Origin: Hemileia vastatrix | Lineage: Eukaryota; Basidiomycota; Pucciniomycetes; Pucciniales; Zaghouaniaceae | Reading direction: 5' to 3' | Assembly (NCBI GenBank): GCA_030280995.1 | Contig: JASXTE010000015.1 | Span: forward strand, 4,451,001-4,515,000 | Length of the DNA stretch: 64,000 nt | Shown here: in pieces, positions 35,559 to 46,739 of the stretch | Layout: each line of letters starts with the position of its first letter | How positions within the stretch are numbered: position 1 is the first letter of the stretch | Made by a program: the position numbers and the translations under genes | The notes under the pieces: model-generated | What the model was told of the DNA's origin: nothing | The model's database searches: none | What the model saw: the letters and a program-made list of their open reading frames with translations, nothing else

Positions 35559-37374
35559 CACCTTGCAATATGGGGGGCAGACTTTCTAGCAAGTCCACAA
35601 CCTTGAACCCTAATTCATATATTTTTGAGCCCACATTAAATGAATGATGAAGCCACCAAGAAAAAAAAATTGACATTATGGAATACAACTTGAAAATTTA
35701 ATGAAGCATAGGTAATAATACTTTGAACAAATCTTGAGATATGAAGAATGAGATTTTTTATAGAAAATTTAATAAAGTGCAGAACACACCCAAATTATTC
35801 TGAAAAATACATATTTTAAACTATTTAAGAAGTTTCTTTGCAATTTTTTAAAAAAATTACACCAAAGCATAGATCCGGCAAGATACCATCTGACATAATT
35901 ATATATGTTTCTTTGGCCAGAAATACATGGAGAAACTATAATTTGAAATATGTCAATTTGTTCATTTATATTATTTATTGTATTATTTTCAAGAATTAAA
36001 AAAATTATATAATTATTGTATGACTAGATAATATTGAATATTATAAATCATTAAAATATCTAAAGAAGGTGCAAAAATCCTAAAAATGATGGTACAAAGA
36101 CTTTACCTAGACATATAATTTTCAAATTCAGTTAACATACTATATTCTACTAGTAAATTATAAAAATTCATACTAATACTTATTAAAATTTATTTACCTT
36201 CATCTTCAAAAATTTTAAAATATTAAAATCTAGATTTTTATTTGATTTCAGTTAATGAAGAAAATAACTGTATAAGAGTTGTGGATTTTAAGGACTCAAG
36301 GAATTTCTGTGCCTACTCTTTGTAACATATTTTATATATTTTATATTTTTTGTATATTTATTTTGTATTTCTATCTTCTTTTATTGTCTTTTTTTACTCC
36401 CTCTCAAGAATACCACACTCTTTTCTCATTGAAATATTCCTTTATCCTCACCTCATCTTTCTCCCCACCATTTTCAATCCATTTGTCATCATTATCAACC
36501 CCTGTCAACCCCTCTCCTTCCAGTTTGCTTACCTCCCCATTCCTTCCTAACACTTTATTTTTATATAAAAAAATAGGGAGTGAGTTTCAAGGGAGGAAAA
36601 TGGGGTTCAAGGATTGTGGAGGCAAGGTAAAGGGGAGGAATGGGGCTACAAGGGCTGGAGAGGCTGGAGTGAGGGGTGAGGAAGGGTATATGGGGTAGCA
36701 AAAAGGTTAGGAAAGAGTTGAAAGGGAAGATTAAGGGTTTCAGAGGCATTTTTAATGAAGGAAAGGGTTGGGGAGAGGTTGGGAGGGGTGAAATGGGGAC
36801 CAAAAGAGGATGGCATACAATGGGTCTGGGGGGGTAGCAAAAGGGGTGGGGAGGGAAGACAAGCATGTGTTGATAGAATTGAAAGGGATGAGGATTGGTG
36901 CAATCAGAGTGTGAAAATAGGAGGATGAACTCTGTTTTTGGGGCAAAGAACAGAGTTCACTTCCATAAAATATTAGCTGAAACATAGTTTTCAAATCTGT
37001 AATAACAGTTGTAGGTAATAGAAAAAGTCACTGATTTTTTTATATGTAATCTGAGAGTTTTTAATAAAATTATTGTACTTAAGAATTGTGATATTGTCAA
37101 TTGATTTTTATTGATCAACTTAAATTAATAAAGTATTATTTAAATAAGTAGCTTCAAAAATTTTCCGTGCATTGAGTAGACTCATGGAATGATTTTTTCT
37201 GGCTTCCATTCAGTTATCCTCACACTTTCAGTATGTTTTTAATATAGATCCATTATTATTTGTGTGATACTTCAACTGAAAGTTCAGTATTAATTCAGTT
37301 TGAGTTCCATCTTATTTCCATCTGACTTCAAGTTGAGGACTTTCTAGCAAGTCCCCCCCAAATATTGTGTGGTG
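35559..37374. mobile_element. 1.8-kb CACCA-ended non-autonomous transposon
   Basis: The left end is CACCTTGCAATATGGGGGG with hairpin GACTTTCTAGCAAGTC and then TTGAACCCTAATTCATAT. The right end is ...CCCCAAATATTGTGTGGTG at 37374. Flanks are CTA and CCA, a 3-bp duplication with one change. It is inverted relative to 20071-24693: its left end resembles that element's right end over about 110 bp, and its interior keeps the same hairpin (36921-36964) and GC-rich tract (36590-36900). No transposase is present. Confidence 0.82.
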
Positions 37375-38096
37375 CCAATGGCAGTAAAGGTTAGGGTACC
37401 TCAAGATTTCAAGCTTTGGGGTATGTAATTAATATTTTATATTTTCCTCAATTTAAAAGGTCAAAAATATAATTATTATTATTAATTTATTACTTAGAAT
37501 ATTTAATTGTGAATACTAAGAAATTTGTAATAGTAGTAATATGTATTTTATTTGTATATATAATTAATGTAAGTAAAGAATGGAATAGAATGAAACAGAA
37601 AAATTAAGGGGCCTTATATAGGCAAAAGAGAGAGAAGAATCACAGTACCACATAGTAAATACAAGATTAGAACAAGGAGAAATATCCACAATTAAATTTC
37701 AAATTAAAATATTATTAGAAAGAGTATACTGTAAATGGTATTTCCTGCACATATCAAGGTTAATAAAATATTTGGTTTTTCTTTAATATTCTGTATCATT
37801 ATATTTCAGTCTATTTTTCAGCTATCATGAGGATTCTGTCAAAGATTAAGAAAATGAGAAAATATTATAATTATATATTTAATTAATTTTAATTTTTATA
37901 TTATTAAAATATTTTTTGTGATTATAAAGTCAATATAACTAATAATGTAAGAGGTAAAGGAACAGCTCTACTCTAGTAAAAAATATAATTATTTACTGGG
38001 TAGATCTAGTAGCTTGGATGATAAGTTAAAGTAATTGGTTGAAAAGGATGAAGAGAAGAATAATATATTTTCAATAAATTATGAAAATTTAATTGA
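37375..38096. other. AT-rich remainder of element copy 1
   Basis: No gene seen. Only the last 60 bases before the LTR align with the equivalent position in the other two copies. Confidence 0.4.
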
Positions 38097-39238
38097 TGGG
38101 GACATTCTTCATTGGAGGAAGGAAGTGGAAGTCAAAGGTTTAGTAAGAGACTAATGTTTATTATTAAAAGATTTTTGGGAGATAATTATTGATTTTGAAA
38201 AATCCAATCTAATTTTAAAATGGTTATATTTGAAGGAATGAGTATTAAAAGTGGTTAAAAAAGGGTTAATTTTACAAGTCAAGGATTAACAAATCATTAA
38301 TAGTCAGTAAAGACAATCATAGGTCTAAAAGTGCATGGAAATCAAAGTCAACAGTCTCAAGAACATCTTGGAATTTCTGTGGAAGTTTATCTTTTTTTTA
38401 CTGTTTTTAATAATTTTAAAAAGTATTTTTGGTTATTTTTGATTTTTCATAATTTACTTAATTTTTATAGTTTATATACTAGGTGAATATGGTTGCACAG
38501 ACTACAAAATGTAGAATTGATTATAAAAGAGAAGTAGCTCTATCATCTTGAATTTTTCAAGATTTTTATTGGTATTTGAAGGTTTTAATTGAGTCCAGAA
38601 GTCTGTAAAATCTCAGTACAAACTCTAGAGATCTCCTGATGAGCTCTGTACCAGCTCCAGAATTTAAATTTAGGGAAAATAGGGCAGGTGAAGTACTATG
38701 CATAAAAAGGCTGCAGACCCAAAATTAGAAAGGATAAAATAGAAAAGAGATGAGCCTATTCACAAACCACAAAAATGCATATTAATAAAAATAATTATTA
38801 CTTTTCATAAAAGATTATAAATTGTTTTACCCTTATCATATAGCACTTTTACATAACAATTTATTAATTTCACTAATCATCATATATAATAACATATAGC
38901 GTACCATTTTAAATGGTCTTATCATTAGGGATCTGAATATAACAGCTATATCATATAAAAATAAAAGTTCATAAAAACATATTCTTCAATCATTTAAATA
39001 ACTTTTATAAATACAGCTTCATTGTTGTGTTTCTCACCCTAATATTTAAAAACACTTCTTCAACATCTCAACAGCTTTAATAAAAAATAGTTTATTTGAT
39101 ATTAAATATCAAACAAAGCTTACGCCTTAGTTAATTGGGAAATCTCTATTTACTTAAAGAAACAGGGTTTTCTTTGGTTTATCCATCTCCCTTGGATTCT
39201 GCTTAAAGCTAGGAGACTGTAAGAGTCTTTCTACAATG
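38097..39238. repeat. LTR of the cysteine-cluster element (left)
   Basis: It starts TGGGGACATTCTTCATT and ends near GTAAGAGTCTTTCTACA. The same sequence occurs at 54469-55621 and, reversed, at 43441-44606 and 55675-56440, with a truncated copy at 60352-60910. Confidence 0.85.
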
Positions 39239-39464
39239 AATGGAACTGGAGGCATTGCTGTGTAAGAGGTGTTGGGAATTTCCTAAGTAAAAAAAAAAGG
39301 AGAAGAGGAAAATAGAATTTTTTGTTGGAAGGATAAAGTAAAGAAAAATTATTAAAAGAAAAGAGACTTACTGTGTGGATTGACTCTTCAGAGAAGAGTG
39401 AGTGGTGAGTAGAGTTAGAAGAGGTGCTTGGTGTTGGTGAGCAGTGTGTTTTCTTTTCTCTTTT

Positions 39465-39862
39465 TTAAGCAGTGTTCTTTATGGCCAGCTGACTCATTAA
39501 GTTTGAATTTAAAGCAATAGAATCAAACGTGGAAGTGGCAGTAGAGGCCATGGAAGTTGGACCATTGAGGCTACATTTCTTCTTGTGACTTTTGCAAAAG
39601 TTGCAGGACTGATGAAAGGAAAAAAAAAGAATCAGTGCAGAATAATTAAGAAATAAAGAATGGGGAAAAAACTTACGGTGAAAAATATGTTACCACAGCA
39701 AGCTTTTGAAAAGTGACAAGGAGTTATGCCATTTTCAGTACAGAATTGACATTTCTCAGCTCCAGTAAAAGTGGTTTTTACAATAGGAGCAGTGCCAATG
39801 ATAGCCTTTTGAGTTTCAACAAATTGACGGATAGTGTTGAAGATTTTGTTTTTGGTATTCAT
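39465..39862 (-). CDS. small cysteine-cluster protein, 109 aa, two exons
   Basis: Exon 1 is 39862-39677 and exon 2 is 39608-39465. The 68-bp intron (GTAAGT...CATCAG) is in phase 0. The start is MNTKNKIFN. The protein has two half-clusters: KCQFCTENGITPC (CX2CX7C), an extra CC, then after the intron SCNFCKSHKKKC (CX2CX6C), and a Ser/Thr-rich tail ending in NTA. The second half has the spacing and basic residues of a fungal C6 zinc cluster (Gal4 type), which binds two zinc ions and DNA. The overall layout is only similar to that family, so DNA binding is inference. It is the only intact gene of the element, lying just inside the left LTR. Related but broken proteins lie at 35200, 54103 and 59960. 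Confidence 0.7.
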
Positions 39863-40511
39863 AATAAAGAAGAATATTGTAGAAGAAGGGAATGGAAACT
39901 AGTAATAAAGAAGTAGAGATACTTGAAGTTAAAAGAAGAGAAGAAGTAGAAATGAGGAAAAAGTGCAAGATTTGCACCTGGTTTTATAGTGCCTGGGGAC
40001 AGTCACCAGTTGTTGCAGACTGTGGTACACATCTTGCAGTAATGCAGAATATTTTCAGTTTTCAGAAAGCGCAACAATGGGGTTGCTAGGAAGGATGGTT
40101 ATGGAAGCGCCAAAAAGGGGGTTTCCAAAGCACAGAAAAATTAGACTCTCTGCGCACAGTTTTTTTTTGTACTAAGGATATACAATCTGTGGTAAGTAAA
40201 AGATAGAGGAAAGTGCATACTGGAATATAAGGCAAGAGGATACGGTATGTACTTGTGAAATTCATGGTTAGCTCTAGATGCATATTAGGCATTTAGGAAG
40301 CAGCAACAAGCAAGGGCATGAGTTTCACTCTCAGAGAGATGCAATGGGATATAGATGTAGGTTACTAATACTTTGCACCGGTAGAAACTTTTTGAAGAAA
40401 TAAGGCAGAATTAGAAGGACAAGTGGGTTGATAAGAAGTGCTCGACAATAGAAGAAAAGAAGTAAGACTTGAAGGAGGGGCACTTACTTAGCATGAAGGG
40501 GTTCACAATTA
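39863..40511. other. upstream region of the small cysteine-cluster gene
   Basis: No further gene seen. It must contain the promoter of the 109-aa gene. This stretch is missing from the copy at 56.4 kb, where an inverted LTR fragment sits instead. Confidence 0.4.
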
Positions 40512-40850
40512 GTGGATACTTATTCTGAAAGATCAGGTTATTACAATAGGTATGGAAGGCAGTACAGTACCTATAAATTAATCAGGGAACTCAGAAGCAT
40601 AGGTTATGTACAAAAGATGGAGTTTCAGGCACTAATAGCTGTACTTGCACAAATGTTTCAGGTGCTTTTAGGACCAGGAATTATGCTAACAAATGTACTT
40701 GGATTATTGAGATACTTAGTTACTTTTGATATTCTTGTATTAGCACTCATATTATGTAAGAGCACCAGTAGGGGAAGGAAGCATATGAGAAAGGTGCTGA
40801 AAATACCGGTATATAAAACAGCACTCATTTTTTTAAAAAAAAAATGTTAG
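40512..40850 (+). other. doubtful open frame of 112 codons
   Basis: A plus-strand frame includes SGYYNRYGRQYSTYKLIREL and later hydrophobic segments. The first part is recognisable in the second copy (about 56560-56640: AGYYNRYERKFSTYY), but that copy then has stops. Conservation of a protein-like stretch is suggestive, yet all other genes of the element are on the minus strand, so I regard this as unproven. Confidence 0.25.
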
Positions 40851-40859
40851 AAGAAAAAA

Positions 40860-41940
40860 TAGAGGAGAGGAGTGTGTAGAAAGTATAGAGTGAAAAACAT
40901 TTAATATTATATATAGATAAGAAATATAGATTTACTTTATTTTTTTTGTTCACATTGGGTGTGCATACAAGAAGTAGCACTGTAGAGTTATTTTATTGCT
41001 ACAGTAAGGATATTATTAGATAGAGCACTTAAAGAGGGAGTGACTGAGAATACTATTGCTTACTGAGAATAGATCTAGCCAACAGATAGGTTAATTATAT
41101 TAAAATATATTCTCTTTTTCTTTAAAAGACCTATATAAATCCATTCTACTTTCTTCCCCAAAAATATATAACCACACTTATAATACTTGCTTTCACTGTC
41201 TTTAAATATTACAGTGGAAGGTGCTTCTTTTTTTAAATTAGTTTTAGAAAGGAGAACCAAACCATCTCAGATTGTGTCTATAGCTTAGTATTATAGAACT
41301 TTTCTTTCTATAACTCCAGATTGAAAATTTTATTTTATATATTTATTTTAGTTTTTATTTTTTTTTCAGAAATTTTATGGATAATTCCCTCTGGTGTCTC
41401 CAATCATTTTTAAAAATAAGAGAGAGCTCACCAAGTTATCATTTCTCTAATTTTATTTTCATCTTCTTCAATAAATAAAAAAAAATTAAAATTATTTTCA
41501 ATTTCTTTCTTGTGTATCCCACATCAAGGTGCACTTGGATGTGGGTATGATGTCAGGGGTTAGGCTCATCAAACAGCTGGGGGGCATCTTTTCATATTTA
41601 ATTTTAAATCTGAAATTTTAAGACATCAGTTAAAATATTTTTTATTTTCATATTAAGTTTAATTTTTTCAAATCATATATTTTCTATATCAATTTTTTCT
41701 TAACAAATTTTATTTTTCTGTTTAAAATTTTCTAAAAAAAAAATAATAATAAAAATATTAGTAAAAGAAAAATGAAAATATTAATAAATAATAATAATAA
41801 TAAAATAATGTAGATTTATGTGATTTTTTATATATAGTTTTTTTTAGTTTCTTTTAAAAATTTTTATCAAGGAGCCAAAAGAGTTATGGATGTTTTTCTC
41901 TTGACAAAGATGGCACGGTAAAAGAGTCAGGAGAAGATCT
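40860..41940. other. conserved non-coding interior of the element
   Basis: No gene recognised. Blocks such as GATTGTGTCTATAGCTTAGTATTATAGAA (41270) recur at about 57290 in the second copy. The remainder is A/T low complexity with an ATA/ATAA microsatellite near 41780. Confidence 0.45.
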
Positions 41941-41948
41941 AGTTAAAT

Positions 41949-43107
41949 TCATGACATCTTCAAGTTCACGGTTTTGTTGGTTCTCCAACCATGTGGAAAT
42001 CTTAAAATGAAATCATAATAATTGTTCCTTGGAAAATAATTAAGCTCTATCTTTTGATGGATAATCTTTATAATGGGCCAAATTAACTTTAAACATGGAA
42101 TAAAGTTGTTTGGAAACTTCATGGCACTTAAAAGAAGCAGATGACATTTCTGGATTGAGAATATAATAAGTGGATGGAGAATAAACAGATTCAGAAGAAT
42201 CTGAATTAGATCATCTATACACATCAAATTTAAGTGAATGCCAGAATAAAAAAAATAAATAATAACTTTTAACTCACTAGAATATATGGTATCTAGATCA
42301 AAGTTCAAAGGCAAACTTGGTAAAGGTTTTTCTTCAATTAGGGAAGAGTAGGGATTTATGATGTTGTGATAGGAAAGAGGTTTTGAAAAGGTTATATAGC
42401 TAAGAGGTTGAGTTGGTACTTTAGTGATTGGACTTGGAATTTCTTAGAAGATGATACTGGAGGACTAGGAGATCAGGGTCTTTAAGATGAAAGAGTATAA
42501 GATACATGATGGGTGCTGCTAAATTTAGGCTTAGGAGAAATAGTCTCTGTTATAGGAGGTGGTGATAAATTAGAAGTAAAAGGAAAAAAGTCAAGAACTG
42601 ATTTAGGTGGATTTAACATTGCATTTGAAACAGTAGGAGCTATAGGGATGGCAGAAGAGAGCCTTGATTGAAGATAAAGTGCAGCAAGAAGAGCAGATGG
42701 TGGAGGACCCATGAATTCAGAGTCAGAAAAAATGTTCAAGAAGGCTGAAGGTGTAAATGGAGCGGTATTTTTGGATGTAGGTGATTTAGGAGCTGGAGTA
42801 GAAGAGTGAAAATGGGAAGTAAATATGGTGCCTGGAGCAAGAAAGGAGCCATATTTAAGGCCAGAGCATTTCCTCTTCTTTTCAAAAAAGTTGGAACAGG
42901 CCCTGTTGTAGGCGTATCTTTTTTAGTTATAATTCTAGATGCACTCTTGATGGATAAAGGAAAAGTAGTCACAGGCTTGATCACTAGAAGCAGTAAAGTT
43001 TGAAGGATACATCTTGAAAAGTTGATAATTAGGATGTAAAAGAAAACCCGGATAGAAGGATAGGAAATGCAAAAGAGGATAGTGGAAAAATTGGGGCTCA
43101 AGGACAC
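41949..43107 (-). pseudogene. Ser/Pro-rich protein of the cysteine-cluster element (copy A, broken)
   Basis: Minus-strand pieces in order: KPVTTFPLSIKSAS...DTPTTGPVPTFLKRRG (near 42950-42850), SEFMGPPPSALLAALYLQ, SRLSSAIPIAP and AMLNPPKSVLDFFPFTSN (42739-42482), PLNFDLDTIYSS (about 42310), then DSSESVYSPSTYYILNPE and HEVSKQLYSMFKVNLAHYK (about 42210-42060). Every block has a counterpart in the same order at 58325-57400, so this was one gene, probably with introns. Stops and frameshifts break it. It is rich in Ser, Pro and Thr and has no recognised domain. Confidence 0.6.
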
Positions 43108-43440
43108 TTGTAGGAGGTTGGAATCAATAGAATTTTTGGTTCTTCATGACCCTGAGCTGGCAAAATGTCAAAAATTGATCCTCCATGACCCTATACTGAA
43201 AATTTATTCTCTCATGTATGAATGTGCAGAAGGGTAGTCCACCAAGACTATGAACTAGAAATCAATTGAAAGTTTTGTTTTTCAAGGTTTTAGGAAGGTA
43301 ATGTTAATCAAATTAAATTTTTAATTCAGTCATTTTTAATTTATCACTAATTCATCAGTACTCATACTGGTAATCACTCATTTGGACAGCTAAGTCATTG
43401 ATGGAAACAGTGCAACTAACTTTAGAGAATGAAGATGTTA

Positions 43441-44606
43441 TGGTAAGGTAAACTCTTACAGTCGCCTTGCTGTAAGCAGAATCCGGAGGAGATATATGGA
43501 TTTAGCTGAAAACCCCGTCCTTCCAATAAAAATAACAAAATGGGGAATTCTAAATCACTAAGCTAACCAATCTACTTGGATCTGATTGATAAAAATAATG
43601 AAACTCTAAAATAATTAACGCTTATTGAGATTAAATGATTGTGGCTGTTGATAAAGAAATACTGATAACAACAATTAAGGTGTACCAGTGAAAGATCTGA
43701 AAATATTGACTTTTATGTTTTTATAATATTTTTAATTGTTATGAGACAGCAATAATGAAGTCCCAGTGGTGAAGACCTTTCTAAAGATACCCTGTATGAA
43801 GTGTTATTTAAACTGTTGAATTGTATTTCTAAGATGTTATGTAAAAATAATAATGTTATAAGGGTATTACAAGTTATTTTAATTTGTTGAGTAATAAAAA
43901 ATGAGACTGTGGTGGTTAATGATTAAGCTGTATAATCTGTCCCCCCTCTCAATTTCGAGTTTGAGAAGTGCTTAAGTATTCCTAGTCACGTGCCTAAGTT
44001 TTCCCCTCCAGAGCTCTTCCAGATTCAATCCGGAGCCGGAACGGAGTCCGTACGGAGTCCGTACGGAGTCAAAGCGGAGTCCGTACGGAGTCGAAACGAA
44101 GTCCGTACGGAGTCCGTCCGGACTTCCGGACTCAATTTAGAACCTTAAAACCATAATAAAAAATCTAGAAAAATTACACATAATAGAGCTACTTCCCCTT
44201 TACAAACCAAACTAATTTTCGTAGTCTGCGCAGCTCTAATTACCCCGTGAAAATTCATCAAAGTTAAGTAATTTTTGAAAACGTAAATATTTCTATAAAA
44301 CTTTAAAATTCATTTAAAAAATATAAAAAAATAGTAAAAATTCTGGGAAAATTTCCCAAGGTTCTTGAGTGACTTGACTTGATACTTATAAATTTTTCAG
44401 ACCGTAAAAATAAGTTTTCTCCGTAAAATAAATCGTATTTGTGTAGGCATTTGCTTGTGACAAATTTCTTCATATTTTAAACTCCAAAATAAATTAAATA
44501 AAACCCTTTTTATAAAAAAAATAATAACGCCAATCTTGCACGCCGTAATAACTCCATTTACATATTTAGGTGCCGTACTAAACTTTAGGCTACCACAATG
44601 TCACCA
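43441..44606. repeat. inverted solo LTR, young and CpG-rich
   Basis: This is the reverse complement of the 38097/54469 LTR, 1166 bp, starting TGGTAAGG and ending GTCACCA. It interrupts DNA that is continuous in the second copy (about 58825-58850, GGATCTATTTTATTATGG), which serves as an empty site. It keeps many CpG sites that are TpG or CpA in the other LTR copies. No clear target duplication remains. Confidence 0.75.
44031..44118. repeat. 11-bp tandem repeat CGGAGTCCGTA, eight units
   Basis: Eight consecutive 11-bp units with consensus CGGAGTCCGTA lie inside the solo LTR. Several units overlap the 8-bp palindrome TCCGTACGGA in adjacent pairs. Other copies of the LTR have only one to three decayed units at this place. 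Confidence 0.9.
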
Positions 44607-44973
44607 AATGGATTTATTTTTGATAAAGAAAGATGGAGATCTTAAAGTTTATTGGTGGAGAATGTTAAAAGCTGAAAAAAATGTTCTGAGAAACTCTGGC
44701 AAAAGAAAATATGAATTCTGATAAAATTAAGGAGTGAATTAAAGGGACGGAAATTTATTTGAATGTTGAGATTCTCAATCATTGAAGATAAATAGGAGTT
44801 GGAATATTAGTGGGTCACTTTAGTAGAATATTTAGATGGAAGCTTAGAGGACCTTATGGTGAGAATGGAATCAGAGTATGTGGCTCAGGGGGAAGTCCAA
44901 TGAGAATGAAATCACAAGTATTCAGCTCAATTGGGAGGCCTTATCTCTCATTCTGTGAAAAGTAGAAACTGAT

Positions 44974-46041
44974 TTTCAGCCAGGCTATCTCAGGAGCCAA
45001 GTAATTTATATAATAAAAAACTGAAATCATGTAAGGGAATAACATTATGTAGTTACAATAAATTATTAGATTAAATAATAAAATTATAAATATTTTATGA
45101 ATAAATAAAATAATTACTATATTTAATTTTATTATTAAATAAGCCTATTACATAAACAAATATTAAATTCTTTAAAAACATTGCACATTTCTATGTATTT
45201 AATATTTCTAAAAAATTAGTTAAATTAATTATAATATTATAAGCTTAATTATATTTAACTTATAATTGATTTACAATTAATTTAATATAACTTAGATATT
45301 AAATCCAACTCATCATATAATTTTATCAATAAATATTGGCTGCTTTTTTGTCCCTTAACTGTGTCAATAGAATTAGTAAATAATTTAAAATACATATTTA
45401 ATATATTAATATGAAATTCTCACTTTAAATAAGTTACAATTAAATTAATTATTTCTTTCAATTAAATTAATTACCAAAAGTATTTAAAACAATTAATTAA
45501 TTTCTCTTTATACTTGAACTAAATTGATTACATAAATTATTGCGTGAAAATAATTCTAGTTGTTTTAATTAAAACCTTTATATCTTATTATAATACTTGT
45601 TTAGGATATTTTTTTTCACAATTCTCATGGCCTCATACTTATTTAGTTATTCATAAGATTAATTACTTGTTTGGAGCTTTAATACAGGAAAGTTATTAAA
45701 TTATTACACTCATACTTTATTATATTTTTATATATCATACAAATTATTATTATTTTTATTAGTCTTACAGTTCTAATATAAATCCTATATAATTTCAAGG
45801 TTTCCATAAGTCTATTAATATCAATAATTTATTGACACGCATTGAGATATAACTAATTAAAATTATTAGATATCATTTAAATCTACTGTAGTGTCATTAC
45901 TCATAAAGTGTTGTTGTATTACTCTCCATTAACTCAATCAAATTCCATTTCTCATTTATTATTACAATACTCTTCTTTATTTTCCCCCTCTATTTCCTCT
46001 TTTATCCCTTCTTTCCTTTATCTTCTAGATGACCCGCCAAT
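44974..46041 (+). repeat. 5' LTR of the Gypsy element
   Basis: It begins TTTCAGCCAGGCTATCTCAG and ends near GACCCGCCAAT. It matches 52902-53440 and, more distantly, 17328-18638, including the shared block GGGCGCTTTTTTG/GGCTGCTTTTTTG followed by TCCCTTAA. Confidence 0.85.
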
Positions 46042-46739
46042 AATTGGAGGCCTTTCCAAACAACAAAGATGATACTCCCTTTTGCAACAAGCAATACTGC
46101 GCACGGACCACCTAAGCAAAAAAGAAAACTTTTCTGGGACCATGTTTTGAACTTAGGTTCTAACTTTTAGGTTTATAATATATTAAATAATATGTACTTT
46201 TAAAGTGATCTCTTGATCACTATAGTAAGTTAACTTTTGCACCTCTCACTAATATTATTAAATTTTTATTGCAATAACAGTGATTGTGGCTTAATTGCTG
46301 ATTCTCTGAGTGTAAGAGTTCAAAAAAAAATTATTTCTTTTCCTAGTTGACCATAATAGAGTTATAACTCTTAGTCCTAGAAGTCATTATAAAATATTTT
46401 AACTAAAAATTAATTTAATTTAATTGAAATTATTTTTTGATTTAAATTGGTTGACCATAATAGTACTCAGTACTTAGTCCCAATATTACCAAGAAATTTA
46501 TTTTGGTATTAATTTTTTTAGTTGACATATTAAAACCTTTCTTGGTTTATACCTTAATAAGAATTTTAATTCTTAATTATATCAATTGTAATTACATATT
46601 TTTTTATTACATTTTTTATTGTTAATTATTTTATTTAATTCTTTTTTTGGATCTAATTTTTTCAAGAAATTATTTATTTATTTTTTGAAATATAAATTTG
46701 AATAATTAAATAACATTTGAATTTTTAATTCATATTTCC
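46042..46739. other. untranslated leader of the Gypsy element
   Basis: No gene. Inside is a short direct repeat (TTGACCATAATAG at about 46347 and 46451). Confidence 0.45.

Noticed and set aside
36279..36994. Several overlapping open frames of 66-139 codons on both strands
   Set aside because: They overlap each other in the C-rich tract of the 1.8-kb element and translate to low-complexity Ser/Pro/Leu. There is no correspondence with the equivalent tract at 23-24 kb at protein level.
38097..39238. Terminal inverted repeats of a DNA transposon, suggested by inverted copies at 43441 and 55675
   Set aside because: The copies at 38097 and 54469 are in direct orientation around one interior and carry TGG...CCA ends, which fits LTRs. 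The inverted ones are better explained as a solo LTR and a fragment.
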